A stretch of DNA of 36,968 bases, from the NCBI GenBank assembly GCA_900404475.1, contig OUQQ01000139.1, positions 1 to 36,968 on the forward strand, given 5' to 3'. Shown here in pieces: positions 1-8,777 of this stretch. The stretch comes from Spongospora subterranea (lineage: Eukaryota; Endomyxa; Phytomyxea; Plasmodiophorida; Plasmodiophoridae). The position numbers and the translations under genes were made by a program. How positions within the stretch are numbered: position 1 is the first letter of the stretch; each line of letters begins with the position of its first letter. The notes below the pieces were generated by a model. It did no database searches and had not been told where the DNA came from. It saw only the letters and a program-made list of their open reading frames with translations.

Positions 1-1
1 T

Positions 2-199
2 GCGTCACAGGCGGTAGAGAAACGTCGGCAGCAAACGTTCGGCGACTTCGACATCGACCGTTCGCAACTGGACAAGCTCAAAAACCAGCCAAAAATTACG
101 ATTTTTGGTGGAGATCTGGCAGCAATGCCCATGCTGTTGATACCGCCCGATACTCAAACCCGTTTCGGTTGTTTTTCTCGCAATCGTTGCGACCGTTAA
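2..199 (+). CDS. 3' end of an unrecognised gene (partial)
   Basis: An open frame enters from the left edge of the window and stops at a TAA at 197-199. It gives a 65-residue C-terminal piece with an evenly mixed, charged composition (for example FGDFDIDRSQLDKLKNQPKI) ending in a Cys/Arg-rich tail. No start or splice site is visible because the upstream part lies outside the window. Other frames on both strands are also open here, notably a plus frame to 429 and a minus frame from 445 to 5, so the choice rests on composition only. No family is recognised. Confidence 0.3.
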   Translation, partial: ASQAVEKRRQQTFGDFDIDRSQLDKLKNQPKITIFGGDLAAMPMLLIPPDTQTRFGCFSRNRCDR

Positions 200-559
200 T
201 GGAGTGCCTGACGGGCCATTTCCAGGAGATAAAGCCGCTTTCACAGAGGCTTGGTCCACCCAGAAATTCAGTACTGTATGAACAAAAATTTCTCGCGCGT
301 ACGATGTTCGCGCGTATAAAAACACTCTCCCGGAACTGTACCGTATTCCTCGGAATTTTGTACCACCAAACCCTGAGAAGCTGGCGACATCTATACAGTT
401 CCCGAAATACTCCCTCCATTCCAAAATAAGTGTCGGATTCTTCAAAAACCCGAAATTAAGCTCATTTTTTTTTCAAATACGGATAATTTCTTTTTCTTAA
501 TATCAACGAAATCACCTTTGAAATCGGAAATGCTGATTACTCCTATTTTCTAAGGTACG

Positions 560-664
560 GTAGTGTACATTATTGTTAGTGTGTACTTTCTACCGTAGTG
601 TACATTATTTGTAATGCGCACCCTCCACTGTAGTGTACATAACTAGTAATGTGCCCATGTGTAA
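560..664. repeat. 35-bp imperfect tandem repeat, three units
   Basis: The motif GTAGTGTACAT recurs at 560, 595 and 630, exactly 35 bp apart. The flanking bases of each unit are recognisably similar (TTATTGTTAGTG, TTATTTGTAATG, AACTAGTAATG). The repeat lies in the AT-rich, gene-free stretch 430-786, directly upstream of the mitochondrial uS17 gene. It could be a minisatellite or part of that promoter; the sequence does not decide. Confidence 0.6.
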
Positions 665-786
665 TGTATACCTTGTGTTGTGTACAGTGTAGCGACTGCA
701 GAGTTTGACGGCAATACCATCTGTTGACCCGGACGGACGGCGATAAACGCAGCGCCGTATTTGGGTTGGGAAAAGAATCGCCTGTC

Positions 787-1204
787 ATGTCGACAACATT
801 CATCGGTCGCGTCTTTAGCAATAAAATGTCAAAGACCATCATGGTCCTTGTTAATCGGTATAAGGTTCATCCCTTATTCAAGAAGCGGGTTCGTACTACC
901 AAAAAGTTCATGACTCACGATCCTGGTAAATGGCTCGTATAAGTTCAAAATGGCATATAATGACATGTGGTTGTACTCAGATGGGTCAGCCGGTGTGGGT
1001 GATCTAGTTATAATCAAATCTTGCAGACCGCGCAGCAAGCGTAAATGCTTCGAGCTGAAAGAGATACTCCAGCGATCACCCGAATATCAATACGAGCAGG
1101 AAATGCTGAGGAAGGCGAACAGTTCTGGAGGGCAAGCTGTCATATTGTCCAGTAGTGGTGGATCAGCAATAGCCCCTCAATCTGATCAAGATCCCAATAT
1201 ATAA
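787..1204 (+). CDS. MRPS17: mitochondrial small-subunit ribosomal protein uS17 (S17)
   Basis: Two exons, 787-925 and 981-1204, joined across a 55-nt GT-AG intron (926-980, phase 1). The protein (about 120 aa) begins STTFIGRVFSNKMSKTIMVL, the first beta strands of the S17 OB-fold. It continues through KFMTHDP into GVGDLVIIKSCRPRSKRK after the splice, which is the conserved S17 core (GD.V.I..CRP.SK.K). Without the intron the frame stops within a few codons, so splicing is needed to restore the family sequence. S17 binds 16S-type rRNA early in small-subunit assembly. The roughly 40-residue tail after the core, absent from bacterial S17, is typical of mitochondrial versions. An in-frame ATG at 724 would add 21 residues and could carry a targeting signal. 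The gene converges with the LRR gene, whose stop is only 10 bp away. Confidence 0.85.
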
Positions 1205-1214
1205 TCCCATTATT

Positions 1215-2357
1215 TTAGCCTATTTTATCGTTTACACTCGATGGTTTTGCATATCCCAGGAGAGTATAGATCATGTTGACGATATCCTTTCGATCACTAT
1301 CGTTATGTATTGCAACACCATAATTTTCTAATATCCTCAGGACTAACATTCTTCCTATCACGTCACGATTTCTTAGTAACGACTTCTTGATTTGTTGTAA
1401 GCTTTCAGTATCCTGAACCATCCACTGATCGAGTTCTATCGAACGCAATGTTCTATTGTTGATGAGAGCCATAGCTAAACAGCCCGGGAATTGTTTTGGA
1501 ATGGGATTCTGTCGTAAATCTAATGACAGTAATACCCGATTGTCAGCCAAACTACTGGCCAACAGCATCATATCACTCTCAGCGATATGACAATCAAACA
1601 GGTCTAAGGATTCAATACAAAGCTGCTTATTTAGCCCTGTAGCTAATGCCAGGACGCCCTTAGATCCGATCCGATTACCGCTCAAATCTAGTTTAATCAG
1701 CGATGATGTCGGTGAATACGATGAACATATCGCGATTGTGCCACGATCGGCAATCACATTCCTCGATAGATTTAATGACGCGATAGTGACGTTGGTTTCC
1801 AGAGCTGAAGCTAATGCAGCAGCGCCCTGACATGTGATTCGATTATCTGCTAGATCTAATTCCCTGATTGTCTCGTTATGTCGCAATCCTTGCGATAATA
1901 TTGAGCAATCTCTATCGGTGATAACGCAGAACCTCAATCGCAGGGAGAACAGCGACTGATGTGCTCGTAGAGAAAGGGATAACGCCGCCATGAATCGTGA
2001 CGAAACCTGATTCCCCGACAGATCCAGATAGCGAATTGTCGACGACAGTCTGAGAGCGCCAGCGATTATTTCAAGTCCATCGCTGGTGAACTTGTTATTG
2101 GCGAGTTCTATCCGAACTAAACTGGTGTTCTTGCGAAGACAGGCAGCGATCTCATTAGCGGCCGAATCCTCCAGACGATTCCCGCTGGCGTTCAGGGTAC
2201 GAACTCGACTATTCGTTTGTAGGGCTCTGAGCAAAAGGTTCAGGTTTCGATCACCGATCCTGTGTTGCCCCAGGTCGATGTTAAGAATGGCGTCAACCGA
2301 GTCCAGGACGGCGGCGAAAGGTTTATTCATGGCGATATTGAGTGAAAATATCGTCAT
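1215..2357 (-). CDS. leucine-rich-repeat protein (ribonuclease-inhibitor/NLRC3-like LRRs)
   Basis: A single uninterrupted frame of 380 aa with no intron needed, unusual for this neighbourhood. Almost the whole length is a tandem array of about 28-residue LRRs of the ribonuclease-inhibitor type, with the recurring core L..LDLS.N.I (for example TIRYLDLSGNQVSSRFMAAL, SLIKLDLSGNRIGSKGVLAL, TIRELDLADNRITCQGAAAL). No F-box, NACHT or kinase domain precedes it and there is no signal peptide, so it is probably a cytosolic protein-interaction scaffold. RanGAP-like folds share these repeats, but the catalytic Arg region is not identifiable by eye. The start at 2357 has a second in-frame ATG nine codons on (MNKPFAAV), which may be the real one. 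The last 60 residues are helical and not repeat-like. Confidence 0.75.
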   Translation of the reverse strand: MTIFSLNIAMNKPFAAVLDSVDAILNIDLGQHRIGDRNLNLLLRALQTNSRVRTLNASGNRLEDSAANEIAACLRKNTSLVRIELANNKFTSDGLEIIAGALRLSSTIRYLDLSGNQVSSRFMAALSLSLRAHQSLFSLRLRFCVITDRDCSILSQGLRHNETIRELDLADNRITCQGAAALASALETNVTIASLNLSRNVIADRGTIAICSSYSPTSSLIKLDLSGNRIGSKGVLALATGLNKQLCIESLDLFDCHIAESDMMLLASSLADNRVLLSLDLRQNPIPKQFPGCLAMALINNRTLRSIELDQWMVQDTESLQQIKKSLLRNRDVIGRMLVLRILENYGVAIHNDSDRKDIVNMIYTLLGYAKPSSVNDKIG

Positions 2358-2477
2358 TCAATATCTTCACTAATAATCTGTACTGACGGCGCCCATTGAT
2401 AATCAGGGGAGTGAGTCAACACGATTAAACAGTCAACAGATCATGACCAATTACCCCATATTTTACTTCAAATTATA

Positions 2478-3254
2478 TTGATGAAATTAGTTTCCAATCC
2501 CATTATTCAATTACTACTGATCATATCATGTTTTGGTCTATCGATGGGTCAATGCCGTTTTCGCCCGTTTCATCTCCAATCTCAGATATACGGGTCTTGC
2601 CCCAATTTTTCTGACCTCTCTCCACAAAACCAATCGAACTTCGCCATCGCTGCTGGTCCATATCCTTGTGGATCGTGTTTAGAGGTCCAGGTCGATAATC
2701 GACAGATTCACGTGATTATCGTCGATAAGACATCATCTCCTGGGATTGATCTTCATATGAATCCGCTCTCGAGATTGGCTGGCTCATCAGATCCATCATC
2801 ATTGATCATTGGGGTTCCTTCCTGTCAAATCCAACAGGTGGATTTACAGAGATGTAATCCCGATCAGAATATGACCAGTATCGATCAGCCCCAATATCAA
2901 TCGCAACTCCCTGAACAACCTATGCGCCCTCAGGCGCCATTTGGTTATCCAATTCACGTTAATCCCGACAGTGGACCAGTTGGTTATCAATACCCCAATC
3001 GGATGATCAATCCAGGCAATAATCAGTTTCAAGGAGGTCCTCCTAATCCCCAATATCCCAACCCAAATCACGTCGATAACAGATTCAGGATGCCCAACAA
3101 TCCTCAACCGTGGATTAATCAGCCTCAATTCCCACATAATGATTATCATTCAGGGCCTAATCCTCAATTCGGACCTGGGCCTGCCCAATCAGTTCAGATT
3201 CCACAGCCAAAAACGGTGTTCAGGCGTAAAACCCATATAAGAATATATGATTAA
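2478..3254 (+). CDS. secreted barwin/expansin-like (double-psi beta-barrel) protein with P/Q/N-rich tail
   Basis: An intronless frame of 258 aa. Residues 1-24 are a signal peptide: a Lys near the N-terminus, a run of about 15 hydrophobic residues, then SMG/QC. Residues 25-130 resemble a double-psi beta-barrel of the barwin/RlpA/expansin type: Cys-rich, with GPYPCGSCLEVQV, a strand HVIIVDKTSS, and a DLHMNPLSRLAG segment that matches the usual D-L....F..L motif. The Asp residues common in glycosidase-like members (HFD, D.T) are only partly visible. Residues 130-250 are low-complexity, rich in Pro, Gln, Asn and Tyr (repeats like QPQFPHND), followed by a basic end. It is likely extracellular or in a cell wall/matrix and may loosen or bind polysaccharide. 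Substrate is unknown. The tail length is unusual for the family. Confidence 0.7.
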   Translation: MMKLVSNPIIQLLLIISCFGLSMGQCRFRPFHLQSQIYGSCPNFSDLSPQNQSNFAIAAGPYPCGSCLEVQVDNRQIHVIIVDKTSSPGIDLHMNPLSRLAGSSDPSSLIIGVPSCQIQQVDLQRCNPDQNMTSIDQPQYQSQLPEQPMRPQAPFGYPIHVNPDSGPVGYQYPNRMINPGNNQFQGGPPNPQYPNPNHVDNRFRMPNNPQPWINQPQFPHNDYHSGPNPQFGPGPAQSVQIPQPKTVFRRKTHIRIYD

Positions 3255-3420
3255 ACCGATTGTACTATAAAGACACATAACACGTACATTTTTTGTGATC
3301 AGAATTTTTTTGTTGGCGTTGTAATTCAGGTTGTTGAGGCAATAGTTTGGAGTACTATTACTTTATTTGAAATGCAACAGCGATCGATGAGTCGATGCTT
3401 CAATGTCTTGGGTTGAACGA

Positions 3421-4169
3421 TTAAGGGCCCTGCCTTCTGATGCCTGGATACGCTCTGAGCGATGCACCCCGGGCCATATATCGTTGAACCTCACATGCTG
3501 GAAGGGTAGACGATCGGTTATCCAGAGTGAGCAAAGCCGCATTTCGAAGGGCAATCGTCATGGCTGACGGCTCCTTCATTTCCGGTGCCAGTGACCTAAA
3601 TAGACGGCGGTTCAGGGTTTTGAGGTCGGATTGACTTCGTGATCGCATGGACAAGGGATCGACTTTATATGGCCTCAAAGGGAATTTCATCTTCGACGAT
3701 GAGCCTGTCGAGCCCCGAACCTGACAGACTAGGAATGGCTCAACGATGGGATTAACTGCATTGAAGATTGGGTCGGGCTGCAGATTGATTCGTCGGCTAT
3801 CGTCCCGACTCAAAGCCTTCTGTCTCTCCAGAAACCGGCGGTTCTGTTCTAAACGATATATAATCGAGCCGTAAATTTTCAAATTACGACTGGTGAATTG
3901 TTGCTGATCAAATGGAGATAGAGGTGAAGGAGGTGGCTTGCGTAATTCCGGTTCGGTCGGTGTGATACCAGTGAATAACGACGAAAAACAACAAGAGCGA
4001 ATATTTCCTTCAAATGCTGTTGATCGGTTGATGAATTCATCGACAGATTTCTACAAAATACAATCTCGATAACCGTTGATATGATTCCAGTATGAGTTCT
4101 AACCTGTATACATGAGAGCGTATCAACCAATATGTTTACTTCTATCTCGCAATTAGAACGCATTACCAT
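3421..4169 (-). CDS. unrecognised protein, 231 aa, two exons
   Basis: Exons on the minus strand are 4169-4104 and 4050-3421, with a 53-nt intron (4103-4051, phase 0, GTTAGA...TTGTAG). The splice joins NILVDTLSCIQ to KSVDEFINRSTAFEGNI, giving one long frame to a TAG at 3421. The N-terminal 45 residues look like a helix/coiled coil. A Pro-rich linker (RKPPPSPLSPF) follows, then a basic Arg-rich region with SMRSRSQSDLKTLNRRLFRS. The short N-terminal helix followed by a basic unstructured tail is reminiscent of small kinetochore or adaptor subunits, but no family can be named. Confidence 0.6.
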
Positions 4170-4228
4170 TATCAGGGTAATTATTAAAATATCTTAAACA
4201 TTGGGGGCAAAAAAATATCTAGGTGAAG

Positions 4229-4612
4229 TTTGAATGACGACGAACACGAACCAGAGATTGAGATTGCAATTGTTGAAACTCGATTTACGAGTGATTGTTT
4301 CACATTGACATTGCAAGGAGTCCCGTTTTGGAAAGTGTCATCGTTTTTATATCGTCTGCGAAAAGAAACGAAAGAAAATGGCGAAGTCGTATTCCAGTAA
4401 TATCAGAATTGATGATAGAGCGTCAATCATGCTGTTAGCACCTTGTCCAACGACTTGCCTAATCAGGTTTCAAGCAATCGACAAATATAGAAGATGATTC
4501 AGAAAATGAATCGTGGATAGTGAAAACCGAAAAAGGAATTACAGCGGGATCACAACAACTGACAATCTCAATAAAAACTGGAGCTATATTCACACCATAT
4601 TCCCAACTGTAG
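4229..4612 (+). CDS. unrecognised spliced gene, 5' end unresolved
   Basis: Two stretches have clear protein-like composition. The first, open from about 4229 to 4388, reads ...EIEIAIVETRFTSDCFTLTL through FWKVSSFLYRLRKETKENGEV. The second, 4475-4612, reads ...EDDSENESWIVKTEKGITAG to a TAG at 4610-4612. A phase-0 intron 4389-4474 (GTATTC...TTCAAG, 86 nt) would join them; that is long for this window, so another exon may lie inside. No in-frame ATG precedes the first segment after the TGA at 4224-4226, so an upstream exon is expected; it would overlap or abut the start of the divergent minus gene. Beta-rich composition; no family recognised. Confidence 0.4.
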
Positions 4613-5264
4613 TCCTATGATCATTTCCGACTAAATGATTGCACTATCGTGGCATAGCCCGACCCGTTTAGCACGATCTGGTCATGGGGAAGGCAACACT
4701 GCCTCCACCGTCGACATAAGGCACATATCCATTAACTGGGTCTTGACACTTGTCTGTTGTGTCCAAACCAAGCAAGATCGCCACGGCCACGGGTTATCTA
4801 ACGTTATCTGTAACGATACATGTTACAGATGTCCCACTTGGTCCAGTCAACCAGTGTATTTATAGACAAGCGGTGTAAGTGTCCCGTCAACGCGGCGATC
4901 TGACTTCTGACGGTGAAACTCGTGACTGAAGCAGCGGTTGAGTAAGCAATACTGGAGTCGTGCGAAATGGTTGCCTAGGACCTGGGACCGGGAGGTAATG
5001 GGTCAACGGGATTACCCGCTGATCTTGTCCTCATCATGACTTTGGAAAAAGCCACTTCCGACCCCGAAACTACAAATGATCGACATTATACAAGAGAGTT
5101 TGAGAACATGGTGATATATGGGTCTTGAAAAAAGTTGGGTTTCTGGAAATTATCGTAATCTGAAGTCGGGCGTGTATGTTGCGCACGGAAGGCCCATTGC
5201 ATGGCGGCTGTCACGGTCGCATTCTCATCGCTTACCGACCGATTTTGGATCTCCGGGGCTCGTT
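4613..5264. other. stretch without a supported gene; contains a perfect 9-bp inverted repeat
   Basis: A 76-codon plus frame (4635-4865) exists but has poor composition and no neighbouring exon. At 4806-4830 there is a perfect 9-bp inverted repeat, ATCTGTAAC / GTTACAGAT, with a 7-nt loop. The last hundred bases are presumably 5' leader for the cyclin gene. No tRNA, snRNA or other element is recognised. Confidence 0.4.
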
Positions 5265-6213
5265 ATGATTTCCACACAAGAAGTAACAAGGTGAGCCCAC
5301 GCTTTTGAAGATCCGATTATTCAACTGCCTTTCTAACTGGACCTTCTGTGCTAGAGCTGATCTTGACATTGATGATCTAGACGAGATGGAGAAAACGCTG
5401 ATCGAAAGGGAGTTATTCTATTGCACATATGATCATTCGTCTAGATATATCAAGTACAGGGTAATCCTAATTGATTGGATGGGTCATGTTCAATCGGAAT
5501 TCGGATTAAGAAACAAGACATTTGCGACCTCATGCAATCTTCTTGATCGTGTATTATCTGGGTTCGGTATTGATAACTGCCAATGGCAGCTTGTTGCAAT
5601 GTGTTGCATATTGATATCAGGTGGAATCTCATACTGCATGTTGCCAAATCTCTTTTCTGATATGTGTTCTATTATAGCGAAACTTGAGGAAGTGTCAGGA
5701 TCAGTACCATCAATTGTCGACCTGATGCAATGTGCTGATAATGCCTATTCTCAACGAGACGTTATTCAGATGGAGCGCAAACTCGCGGTGGCGCTTTCGT
5801 GGAATTTCGCGTCAATCACGGCCGTTGATTTCGTGGATCTATATATGGAAAGGACCAGGCGTCATGATCCCTATCTGACTAACGAGCCAAAACATGAACG
5901 TAATTCACGATCATTATCTAAGCGCCAAAATCAGCTGATTCGTCTGGTCCTGCGTGATCACACCTTCAACCAATGGAGACCGTCAGTAATTGGTGCCTGC
6001 ATTGTTGCCACGAGCCGGATCATGTACGATATGGTTCCTCGATGGCCGAGTTCATGCTGGTGTCCACTTAGCGATATATCTGAGCTCAACTGCTGCGCTC
6101 AATATCTGATTGTCGTCTTCAAACAGGAATACTGCCCTGACGAACCTTCGAGTACTTTGTCATCTCCAACTAATGTTCTGGACCACAATCATGATGTCGC
6201 ACTAGAAGCCTAA
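5265..6213 (+). CDS. cyclin (A/B/D-type cyclin box)
   Basis: Exons 5265-5290 and 5355-6213; the intron is 64 nt (5291-5354, phase 2, GTGAGC...GCTAG with a CTAAC branch-like motif). The 294-aa product has a cyclin box at about residues 35-150. It contains YRVILIDWMGHVQSEFGLRN, matching the helix-1 signature R.ILvDWl.eV...f.L, then LLDRVLSGFGI, LVAMCCILIS, DNAYSQRDVIQMERKLAVAL and LSWNFASIT, the pattern of helices 2-5. A second, weaker cyclin fold with a long QNQLIRLVLRD helix follows. Cyclins activate cyclin-dependent kinases through this box. No destruction box (RxxL with downstream Lys) is obvious in the very short N-terminus, which fits a D- or G1-type better than a mitotic one; this is inference. 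The first exon is only 26 nt. Confidence 0.8.
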
Positions 6214-6776
6214 ACAATTCTCAACATGTTGGCGTTCCCATTCACAAACTCATCGTATAATTTTCTATCTTATAACTTATATAATATAATATAAATATTA
6301 ATCATTCCTAGCGAATATCCATCGTCAAATCAAGTCGCTGAATTTATGGCATGTGGTTCGCTCTAGAAAGAAACAATGAAACGTGGATGCAACCAAATGA
6401 ATCGATGGTTTGTCACAGTTTTTGAGGAAAAACCACAGGGGGCTGTAGCCTGTGGATTGATGACTGTACCCTGGAGCATTTGTTCGCAAAATAGATTGAC
6501 ACGAGCTGACGTCCTCATCCGGGAAGTTATCATGACCAAGCCGTGTCGTGACATGACGTTGAAGTTGTCCAAGGGTTCAAGCAGTGGATATTAATTCGTT
6601 GTGAATTTTCTAAGAGTGGCTCACGCCAAGCATAGCCATCTGCAATTTCTTTGAAAGATTACCCGGTAGGGAACTGGAGTTCATAACAACGTTGCGAATA
6701 TACTAAAACAACAATATCTGCATCCTCTATGTGTAAGCTAGAACTTGTATTGAAAAAGTTGTGTGAACAAATTAAT
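6214..6776. other. AT-rich intergenic stretch with a weak small ORF
   Basis: 6240-6310 is AT-rich with runs of TATAAT-like sequence. A 72-codon plus frame (6376-6594) starting MKRGCNQMNRWFVTVF could be a small protein, but it overlaps an equally long minus frame and lacks conserved features. It contains a 7-bp hairpin, CCACAGG / CCTGTGG. The distal part is 3' flank of the convergent transporter gene. Confidence 0.35.
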
Positions 6777-8201
6777 TTAAATTGGACCTTGAATTGAAGG
6801 GTACATTTTGCGAACAGCAGCAATCAATTTCTGGTGTAGAGCTTGATGATTTTGGGCTAAAGGAGCCGGCTCTTCCGCCCATAAAACCATGAACGTGACA
6901 ACACAACTTTCAATAACGGACATTACCACTCCTGTGAGGAATGCACCCAAAAAGAAGCATAACAGCATAGACGCTGTTAAACCATCTGAACTTGTTTTGC
7001 CACCGGCGGCCAAAAAAACTAGAGCCCCAACAGCTGCGCCGACAACACCACCTATAAGCGACGACATCCAGAACGCAAGATTCGAGAGATCGTCGTTAAC
7101 GATGACGTCAAATCCTCGCCTTTTAAGCAATCCCCACGTGTTTTTGGCTGAGGTGCAAAAATCTTGTCCCTACACAGACCATTAGAACATGCGATAGAAA
7201 GTACACTATTCTTGCAATACCCAAATGGCGACATACGCATATGCATATTTGGAAATGAATTCTGCAATCGCTTGAATGATGGAGAGAATACAGTCAACAA
7301 TACAAGCGAGGATTTGATTATCACGGCCGGATGCGCGCGCAACAGCACGTAAAGCCTCGATCGCCGATACAATAAACGATCCAAAGCAGATGGAACCGAA
7401 ACTAGTTGTGCACGCTCGTTTTGCCGAAGATGACACAACGTTCGTTGACTGACTTTGATAATACCAAGTAGCAGCAACGCCTCCAACGGTCACTTGAACG
7501 ACATTCATCAGCACATTCAGTGTCCAGTACAGACTAAGAACCAATAAGAATATAACAACAGAACTTTTACTGCCGGAAGCTCCGAGAATGGCAATGACCC
7601 ATAACACAATCCATCCCAAGGCCACAAATTGCACTACAATCGCAATGAAAACAGTTGACGTATACTGCTTTGTACAAGCAGTTGCCATTTCGAGCATGAT
7701 GGTGGTGAACGCAATACCTAAACACGAATCGCTCACTACAAGGTTCGCAATCAAAGCAAAAATGTACTGACGATTTCGAACAACGTAGTACCATAGTGCT
7801 GCCAAAGCAGAGAAAATTAACATGATGACACCTGTTACGACTTGGCCAGCTGCAAACGCAATTGCACACGCAATGACGGAAAGACCGATATTAGCGAACA
7901 TAGCGAACTTGATCACATTGATTGAAATCGCTGGGTGATTTAAGACGCGAATCCACGCAATGCCAAATGCAATACTTGCAATGAAGCCGCATGCAAGGGC
8001 AGCAATAATAGGACCGCTGGACTCAGTGGCAGTCGTGTTGGAGCTGTTGATGTCAATTTTTTTGAAATTGAACCCGGCGGCGACGCAGACAGCGACGACA
8101 TTTAACACAAATAGCAGGGCCCAGATAACATCATTATATTTTCCCGCCGGGACATCCTGCTGATCAGAAGGCTTGTTCTGGTATTGCTGCTCCGACAGCA
8201 T
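6777..8201 (-). CDS. choline-transporter-like protein (SLC44/CTL, Pns1 family), paralogue 1
   Basis: Exons 8201-7221 and 7169-6777 are joined by a 51-nt intron (7220-7170, phase 0). The 457-aa protein starts MLSEQQYQ with a short polar cytosolic N-terminus, then YNDVIWALLFVLNVVAV as the first of about ten hydrophobic segments. Family hallmarks: a NVVSSSAKRACTTSFGSICF stretch corresponding to the conserved loop ahead of the late helices, YAYVAIWGQDFCTSAKNTWG spanning the splice, then LLKRRGFDVIVNDDL and two final helices. CTL proteins are plasma-membrane or organellar transporters linked to choline and ethanolamine; substrate here is unproven. It lies in tandem, same strand, with paralogue 2 (8778-10420), and both have an intron at the same codon, immediately after ..V.IW. 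At 457 aa it is somewhat shorter than yeast Pns1. Confidence 0.85.
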
Positions 8202-8279
8202 CTTTCACTATCCGCTTGATGAAACTGGGCACGCGACCAAAAAACCGAAGCGGCGTCCTTTACTTCGCTGTCTCGCGTT

Positions 8280-8642
8280 ATGAAAATATTCAGCCCAGGA
8301 GATCCGATCTCGAAGATTCTTTGCAACTTTAAACTCCGTTTGATATTATATCACTCTGTGATTGTGAGTCAAGCGCAATATTCTCGAAGCATGTATAACT
8401 GACTGACCTGTGATCAATCGGACTTTGCGATCGACCGGAAGTGCGATCAATCAACTGGGACCCGAATCTGAACAGTCGGCCGGTTGTGAGGGAAGAAGGG
8501 GGCTGCAGGCAACGAATCATTATTTATCGAAACAGAGTTTCCTGACAATGTTGAGACCATAGAAGGAAAAGAAGTGTTGGACTCCATTCTGAAATTACGG
8601 CGAAAGAAGCTCCCGTCTGTTGGATGCCTGCGAAACATTTGA
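8280..8642 (+). CDS. possible small spliced gene between the two transporters
   Basis: Two pieces on the plus strand have protein-like composition. 8280-8363 (MKIFSPGDPISKILCNFKLR...) ends at a good donor, GTGAGT. 8509-8642 begins after CTGCAG and reads NESLFIETEFPDNVETIEGK... to a TGA. A direct splice between them would be 145 nt and out of phase, so a middle exon (possibly within 8440-8500) or a different start is required. It is convergent with paralogue 2 and divergent from paralogue 1. No family recognised; it may be spurious. Confidence 0.25.
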
Positions 8643-8777
8643 AAGCCAAATGGGCTTGCTAAACAAAAGCATAGTACCGTGAACAACCATGTTATGTATT
8701 AGGGTAGTATAACAGTTGCAGAGGAGAGCGAAGAGCTCAAATAGAAGGGCCGAATCACAAACAATCCCTGGAGATGA

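Noticed and set aside
4635..4865. 76-codon plus ORF
   Set aside because: Unlike real exons here in composition, contains a palindrome, no splice partners, no similarity.
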